Source: Turritopsis dohrnii (Eukaryota; Cnidaria; Hydrozoa; Anthoathecata; Oceaniidae). From it: 64,000 bases of DNA. The notes under the pieces were generated by a model. The model searched no databases. It saw only the letters and a list, made by a program, of their open reading frames with translations, and had not been told where the DNA came from. The DNA lies in assembly GCA_027922465.2 (NCBI GenBank), contig BQMF02000138.1:310001-374000 (forward strand), read 5' to 3'. The translations under genes were made by a program, and so were the position numbers. Positions 58,284 through 64,000 of the stretch are shown piece after piece; position 1 is the first letter of the stretch, and the number at the start of each line of letters is the position of its first letter.

Positions 58284-59286
58284 GGCCTCGTTAAAAAAAA
58301 AAAAATAAATAATAAAAAAAATATTCGTGTTCTGGTTTGATTTAATTTACAGATTGTTATGTTGGATTGTGTTTTAATTTATGTTTGGTCGACAGTATAT
58401 TATATACTTTTTACAAAATAAAATATCATAATACAGTATCAAAACAGTATACGTGATCATGGAATTAATCCATAGTAAATTATGTTTCTGTTGTCAGATT
58501 AAACGGCTATCCAGGCCAGAGAACCACATTCAACCGGATTCTTTCAAGTTATTATCTGTCTCAATCCTGTTTATTTTAAAATATTATACGTATATAATTG
58601 GTTTTCTGAACATCTTATTGCATATACGACATCACGTTTTTACTTGCTATTTTTGTAATGTACTCTTTGATGCAACATAATTGGTTGAACTGGTTGTTCT
58701 CCACATATAAAAGGCTTCCTTCATGGCTGTACATCATGTGCTGTCAAATCAGTTGGGCTATATATACATGATACATTCTGTATACATTATCCTGTTATAT
58801 CAGGATGTAAAATAAAAATAAATCTTCAGCCTGTATTGATAATGAATTTTCGCCTTTGCATTGAAATCACAGCTTCAATGTTTTGCTGTTCAAACCATTT
58901 AACTACCAATCATTATAACATTGTTATCAACAAAAACAAAACAATTTTTTTCTCGTATTTTACACGTTCATTCAAAAGTTTTTACAAAACCCTTCAAGAC
59001 AATACTGAACTAAAACGACTTATTTCCATCATCTAACCTTTTATCTATTGAATCATTTTAAAAGCTGGCAGGAAAAAACAAAATTCTTCTACGACCCATC
59101 TGCACTGACTGAAAAAAATAGCATACTACTTCACTGTAGAGTAGCCTCTATTCTTATCTACTTTGGTGGTTGGGCGAAAATTCAATACTGAACAGCGGCT
59201 ATAAAAGTGAACGGTTAAGGAGAAGAAGGAGGAAGAGGAGAAGAAGGAAACTGCCGGTTTTAACATATTTTTCGCCCTATAGGGAA
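58284..59286. other. Spacer, no supported gene
   Basis: AT-rich with a short purine-rich GAAGAAGGAGGAAGAGG tract near 59222-59250. No domain in the short frames. Confidence 0.4.
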
Positions 59287-59325
59287 ATGGTTCTATGGTT
59301 CTATGGTTCTATGGTTCTATGGTTC
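59287..59325 (+). repeat. Tandem ATGGTTCT octamer at the LINE 5' end
   Basis: About 4.5 perfect 8-bp repeats directly before the first coding sequence of the downstream LINE. It may be a target microsatellite or 5' junction product. Confidence 0.9.
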
Positions 59326-59339
59326 GGGTGGAGATAACG

Positions 59340-62300
59340 GTTGCTTAACAACACCTAAGGACAGCACTTCAACACCATCCGAAAGCGTGCACCCTCAATG
59401 TGACCTTAGGGTAATAGGTGAGGAACATTTGACCAAGTCATCGAATGGTCAAAGGAGGAGAATCAAGTGGACAAGTGAATTAGATGCGGACTTGTTACAC
59501 GTTTTAAGCCTAAGTGAACCTTCTCGGAAAGGCTACGTTCAGCGCCTAAAGACCCTCTGGGACTCTAGGTATCCTGAACGGACAAGCTCGTCTAACGCTT
59601 TAGCCAAGAGGGCAAGGCTATTGAGGGCCAATCCTATGGAACAGAAGGACGGCTTAGGCCCTGTTGTTCATGTTACGACTCAATAGGGTTACACTACCGC
59701 AGTAGCTACCATACGAGACAAGTCTACTCGGAAAGGTACCCCTGACGAACTTCACGAAGTTCGACAGGCCAGTGAGCTCAGTATTGATATACCATCGGAT
59801 ATGTGTAAAGTTGATCTGCTGAGTCAGCAGCTTGCACAAGCCTGTGAGCTCGATATTGAGATACCATTGGTAATTAGGCATACTGACGACCGCAATAGTC
59901 AAGTTGAATCTGAGGGTTTTTCAGCTGGAGATTGCTCAGCACCTGCTAACAGTCTAAGGAACCTCTGGAGGAGTTCTGGGGTCGTCTCCTTGAGACCCCC
60001 GACACGAGTTCTAGTAATGAAGGGGTGGATGCCTGCATTCACAACCTATCCTGCAATATACCATCATGCAGTAGTCAGTATATTCGGGTAACTGACGAAC
60101 TATGGCAGAGAGTTCTAGCAAAGACAAAACCGTTCAAAGCTGCGGGACCAGATTGCATTTACGGTTTCTTCTGTAAGAAGATTCCGTCAGTAGCTGAAGT
60201 TTTGAGGGAAAGAGTTGAGAGCTGGATTCATAACGGAGGTCCCCCTCCCTGGCTCGTGAAAGGAAGGACCACGTTAGTTCCCAAGACTAATGACCCTTCC
60301 CCGCAAGCAAAGGATTTCAGACCTATTACCTGTCTGAACACTATCTACAAGATGTTCACGTCCACCCTCGCCATTCTGATCGGAGACCATCTGAGAAAGA
60401 ATGAGCTGATTCCGGTGGAACAGAGAGCATGCAGAGCCAATTCAAATGGGACCATGGACTGCCTTATTGTGGACCAACGGGTGACTAACTGGGCGAAAGT
60501 CAAGCATAAAAGCTTGTCCGTAGCTTGATTACCAGAAGGCTTATGCTATGGTCTGCCATACCCATTTGATGAAAGCTCTGGGAGCGCTGTCACTACATAG
60601 CACCCTTGTAGAATGCGTCCGGAGCTTGCTAGCGAGATGGGTGACCAAGTTTGAGGTGAAGGGCGGTGCGAACACTATTGTTCAAACGCGACCTGTGACC
60701 CTTAAACGCGGCATCTTTCAAGGAGACTCCTTGTCCGTGTTACTCTTCGCAATCTCTCTAGTACCCGTCTCTTGGTGCTTGCGCCAAGAAGATCAGCGGC
60801 TTGATGTCAAGATGTTACCTAGTTTTACGAACCACTTGTTTTTCATGGATGATTTGAAGGTATATGCTGCTTCTAGGTCCGCCCTAGAGCAGACCCTAAA
60901 AGTCGTAGAAAGAGTGTCAACAGCTATTGGAATGAAACTGGGCATTGACAAGTGTGCTACGGTGCATATGGCAATGGTAAGCTTGTGAAAGAGACTGAGG
61001 GGAAAACTCCAACATGTCTCGGGATCAAGGCTTTGTCAGCTGGTGAGTGCTACAAATACTTAGGAAAGAAGCAAATGTTTGGACAATACGACTTTGATGA
61101 AACTGCGTCGGAGGTAGAAACTAAGTTTCTTACCAAAGCCAGGGAAATCCTGAAACTGGGTCTAAACAGCCGTAATTCCACCTCGGCATGGAATAGTGCT
61201 ATAGTCTCCGGGTTTAGGTACTTTCTTAGCACATTGACTTGGTCAAGAAGCTATGTCGAAAGATCGTTAGAACGATCCTTCCGTAAAGTTCTCAGCTTTG
61301 AAGGATATTATTACAGAGTGGATTCTGTGGATAGGTTGCACATGCAACGGAAAGAAGATGGGCGAGGTGTAAAATCTCTACTCGCCGAGTACGATGCTAA
61401 TGTTTTGCAGTTGCGACGACGACTGACATCTTTTTAAGGGGCTCTTGGCAACTTATGAAGTGGATTTCTGAGACAAAAAGTAGGGAGACTCTGTTTTCAG
61501 AGGCGCGGAAAATCTGTGTGGCGCGTGGTTTGGATATGGACATTGGGGACGTCATCCTAGTGGGTGGCCAACCTTTGGGAAAGCCAGAAATGGTGACGAA
61601 CATCGGGGAAGCCACCACATCTAGTGATGGCCAACTAGTGAAACAGCCAAACTACAGGAAGCTAGGTAAGATCATACAGCTCGCCCATAGCCGTAATCTT
61701 ACGGACAACTTGAGATCTAAGAAGAACTTCGGTGAGTTCTACGCAGTTGCGGCTGCACAAGGACCCCAGAGTTTTGATTGGATTAATGACGGTGTCATTC
61801 AGCCTGGTACTGAAGCTCTAGCTTTTGCCATGCAAGACTGATGTGTCAAACTGAATTACTACAAGACTCACGTCCTTAAGACTCACCATGACGAAAAATG
61901 TCGGGTTTGTCATAAGTCTCCCGAGACTGTGACACACGTGATAAACTGTTGTGAAGCTTATAACTTCACCCTGTACTTGGATAGACACGACGAATGTATG
62001 ACCTGCTTATACACTTCGCTCGCTGGTCTTGCTCCACCCAAATATCGGGTACGACCGCCACCGGTCGTGGAGAACAAGTAGATCTTATGGGATGTGTGCA
62101 AAGATCTTATGGGATGTGTGCATACCAACTCTTGCAACCATGGAGGCGCGGCGGCCAGACATGGTGGTGTTTCACAAGAACCAGAATCTAATTGTAATAA
62201 TCGATCAAAGCTGTCCGGGAGAGGGGCGACTGCTAGAGGCTCATGCGGAGAAACTTTCGAAGTATGAGGGCCTACGGGTGGATCTAGTAAAAACAAACCC

Positions 62301-62580
62301 TGGATGGTCGGTCACCGTGGTCCCTGTGATCATGGGATCCTTGGGAGTATATAGTGTCGAAAATCAAATTTCTCTCCTCCGGAAGTCGTTTCCACTTATG
62401 GAACACAAAGTCCTCAAAAAGGTCTTGAAAGATATGCAGCGGGCTGCTATCCTAGGGACTGTGCGTGTTGTTAAGAACCACCTGGCTCTGCCCTCTTGGG
62501 TAGGAGAGGGTAATAAAAGCTCAAAGTTGGATTCATTCGAGCTCGTTTTAAGGTATCATGAAAGTATGAATTCAGAAATT
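59340..62580 (+). pseudogene. Early-branching LINE with CCHC knuckle and restriction-like endonuclease
   Basis: In order: a Myb/trihelix-like DNA-binding segment (RRRIKWTSELDADLLHVL, about 59450-59640), then the RT (PDCIYGFF, FRPITCLNTIYKMF, FQGDSLSVLLFAISL, FMDD at 60842-60853), a thumb region (LGKKQMFGQYDFDE), a CCHC knuckle (CRVCHKSPETVTHVINCC, 61899-61950) and a restriction-like endonuclease (RRPDMVVFHKNQ, VIIDQSCPGEG, KYEGLRVDL; about 62148-62350). That C-terminal order is the mark of R2/R4/NeSL-type LINEs, not the CR1 type above. It is dead: stop near 59685, frame breaks near 60525, 60985, 61437 and 61840, and a 22-bp tandem duplication at about 62082-62124. C-terminal coding ends near 62570. 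Confidence 0.75.
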
Positions 62581-63605
62581 CGATTGCATCGCCCATTTAC
62601 ATATCTTTCAGTTAGAAATATAACAATTTCATGCATTCATTACCGTATCTTTGGCAGGAGCTTAATATTCATACCCTCTAATCTTCCTAACTTCTCTGCG
62701 ATCTCTCTGTTGCAGATCCTCGATATCTGCACAACTCAATCTACCATTTTGTGTGACCGACAAAGAAACAAACAAACAGACAGACAGAGAATCGGATGAG
62801 TTCACGAAAAATAAAACTAAGGAATTGGTAATGATAAGTATGCCCATGTTGTAGTGCTGAAAAAACTGATCAAAAAAATGTATGGGATCGTTTTGCTACG
62901 ACCAACCGTTTCAGAGATATTTTCGATTTAAGATTTTGATGACATCATAGATCCCTTCCATAAAATAATTGAGCCCAAACATTTCGTCACCATATCGCCT
63001 GTATCGTGGACCCCAAATAACGTTAGTTATCCCTATTGGTTACCGAGATATATTTGCCTAAACGTCTGGTTCTATTTGGGTCTCAATGGAATGGCTTCAC
63101 ATAAACGTCGAGCAAAAAGTAAGAAATATTTTCTCACACAGCTCACCTACCATTTAGCGTGACAGACAAACAAACAGACAAACAAACAAACAGACAGACG
63201 GAGAATCGGCCACTAATATATAAATTTTACAGGATAATTATATAATAACATAGAATGTTATTTTTCAAAATAGAAATGAAATTTAAAATTTAAAACATAC
63301 GTGAAATCTAAAATGATCGATTGGTTGAGGGCTAACGAAGAGAGAAGCGGTTGGATGAGAATAAAAAAAAAAATGCAAAATATGATGTTTCATTATACTG
63401 AAATACTAGTTAAACTTTTATAGATTACCTCGTTTTGATAAACACGCCCTTAAATTAGAACTAAATCATTTCGATCGTTATAAAAAAAGAGCAGAAAGAA
63501 GGCGGAGAATTGAGAATTCATATTTCACAAGGATAAGCTACACAATACCAACGAGACTTTACGTTCGTGAAATTGTGCGTATTGGTTTAAACTACACGTG
63601 CTACA
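62581..63605. other. LINE 3' flank and upstream region of the methyltransferase gene
   Basis: Two related tracts of CAGACAGACAGA/AAACAAACAGAC type followed by GAGAATCGG lie at about 62757-62797 and 63160-63209, probably ends of one repeat family. The last 150 bases before 63606 should contain the 5' UTR and promoter of the next gene; no clear core element is visible. Confidence 0.4.
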
Positions 63606-64000
63606 ATGGACAAATCGGAAGCGTTGGATGTGTATCACAATAAAAATCACCAAATACAAAAGGTGTTTTTTGATGACCTTGTTTCGGGGCTAACAATTAA
63701 GCCTGGTTTTAAATGCGTAGATATAGGTTGTGGTACAGGCAACATTGCTTTTCATCTTGCATCTGTTGTTGGAAAAACCGATTTAGTAGTTGCCATTGAT
63801 CCCGATAACTCAAGATTGGACCATGCAATAAGGACTCACCAAGATTGTGAAAACATTAAATTTCATTGTGAAAAAAGTACCGCCTTTCCTTTAACTGATG
63901 GTGGATATGATATTGTCATCTGCAACATAGTACTTCATTGGATACCAAGTGACGAAAAACTTGTGACATTCAGAAGAGTGTACGAGTCCTTAAAAGTTGG
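63606..64000 (+). CDS. Class I SAM-dependent methyltransferase, 5' part (runs off window)
   Basis: From ATG 63606 the frame is open for 131 codons to the window edge. Motif I CVDIGCGTGN (residues 37-46) forms the S-adenosylmethionine-binding loop, the acidic residue of motif II is in VVAIDPDNSRL, and later come STAFPLTDGGYDIVICNIVL and HWIPSD, matching the Methyltransf_11/25 fold of small-molecule methyltransferases (juvenile-hormone-acid-methyltransferase-like proteins have this order). The substrate cannot be told. There is no signal peptide, so it is probably cytosolic. The ATG is preceded by stops in frame and by no obvious splice acceptor. Confidence 0.85.
   Translation, partial: MDKSEALDVYHNKNHQIQKVFFDDLVSGLTIKPGFKCVDIGCGTGNIAFHLASVVGKTDLVVAIDPDNSRLDHAIRTHQDCENIKFHCEKSTAFPLTDGGYDIVICNIVLHWIPSDEKLVTFRRVYESLKV

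Overview
The window is animal nuclear DNA, AT-rich and intron-bearing. It most likely comes from a cnidarian, perhaps a hydrozoan. That placement is an inference from the mix of features: a TEP1-like DUF4062-NACHT-WD40 gene, a KIAA1143/DUF4604 orthologue, CR1-like retrotransposons with a 2A peptide, a piggyBac element, a THAP-bearing TTAA element and a Crypton-like recombinase. No ribosomal or mitochondrial marker fixes the species. There are no bacterial genes, operons or CRISPR arrays.

Only three host genes are well supported. (1) A minus-strand STAND NTPase gene spans 8728-20146. I could join six coding exons in phase (1485 codons of DUF4062, NACHT and WD40); its first exon(s) are not identified. 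(2) A three-exon KIAA1143/DUF4604 homologue lies on the plus strand at 40555-44892 and is complete (144 aa). (3) The 5' end of a class I SAM-dependent methyltransferase starts at 63606 and runs off the window. A short two-exon C2H2 zinc-finger reading frame (52380-52768) and a degraded ankyrin/SAM coding region (22640-23655) are weaker candidates.

Most of the rest is mobile DNA. 1.4-5.2 kb: nearly full-length CR1-like LINE with signal-like leader, 2A motif, PHD finger, endonuclease and RT, broken by one frameshift. 5.2-8 kb: MITEs, a fold-back and a dead LINE fragment. 11.6-16.3 kb: a 4.7-kb piggyBac element with an intact transposase and exact TTAA duplication, in an intron of the NACHT gene, itself carrying a nested 1.36-kb TA-flanked element. 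24.8-31.3 kb: two ~0.5-kb inverted arms around a dead LINE, which is split by a 1.47-kb AACGTT-rich element with a clean TA duplication. 33.1-36.9 kb: two tandem, apparently identical 1909-bp TTAA-flanked elements carrying a THAP exon on one strand and a P2X7-type cysteine-rich module on the other. 37-40 kb: a LINE tail, a MITE and a 47-bp palindrome. 42-44.5 kb (inside the KIAA1143 intron): a transposase fragment, a TIR element with a broken HIRAN-like/PIP-box gene, and a tRNA-derived SINE. 46.3-50 kb: a MITE, a Crypton-like tyrosine recombinase pseudogene and a Harbinger-like element with a MADF gene. 50.9-57.3 kb: a head-to-tail array of one repeat family. 59.3-62.6 kb: an early-branching LINE with a restriction-like endonuclease, inactivated.

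The most interesting signals are the transposons that carry host-like protein modules (THAP + P2X7 tail, HIRAN + PIP box, MADF) and the layered nesting inside host introns. Family names rest on motifs read by eye; no database search was run.
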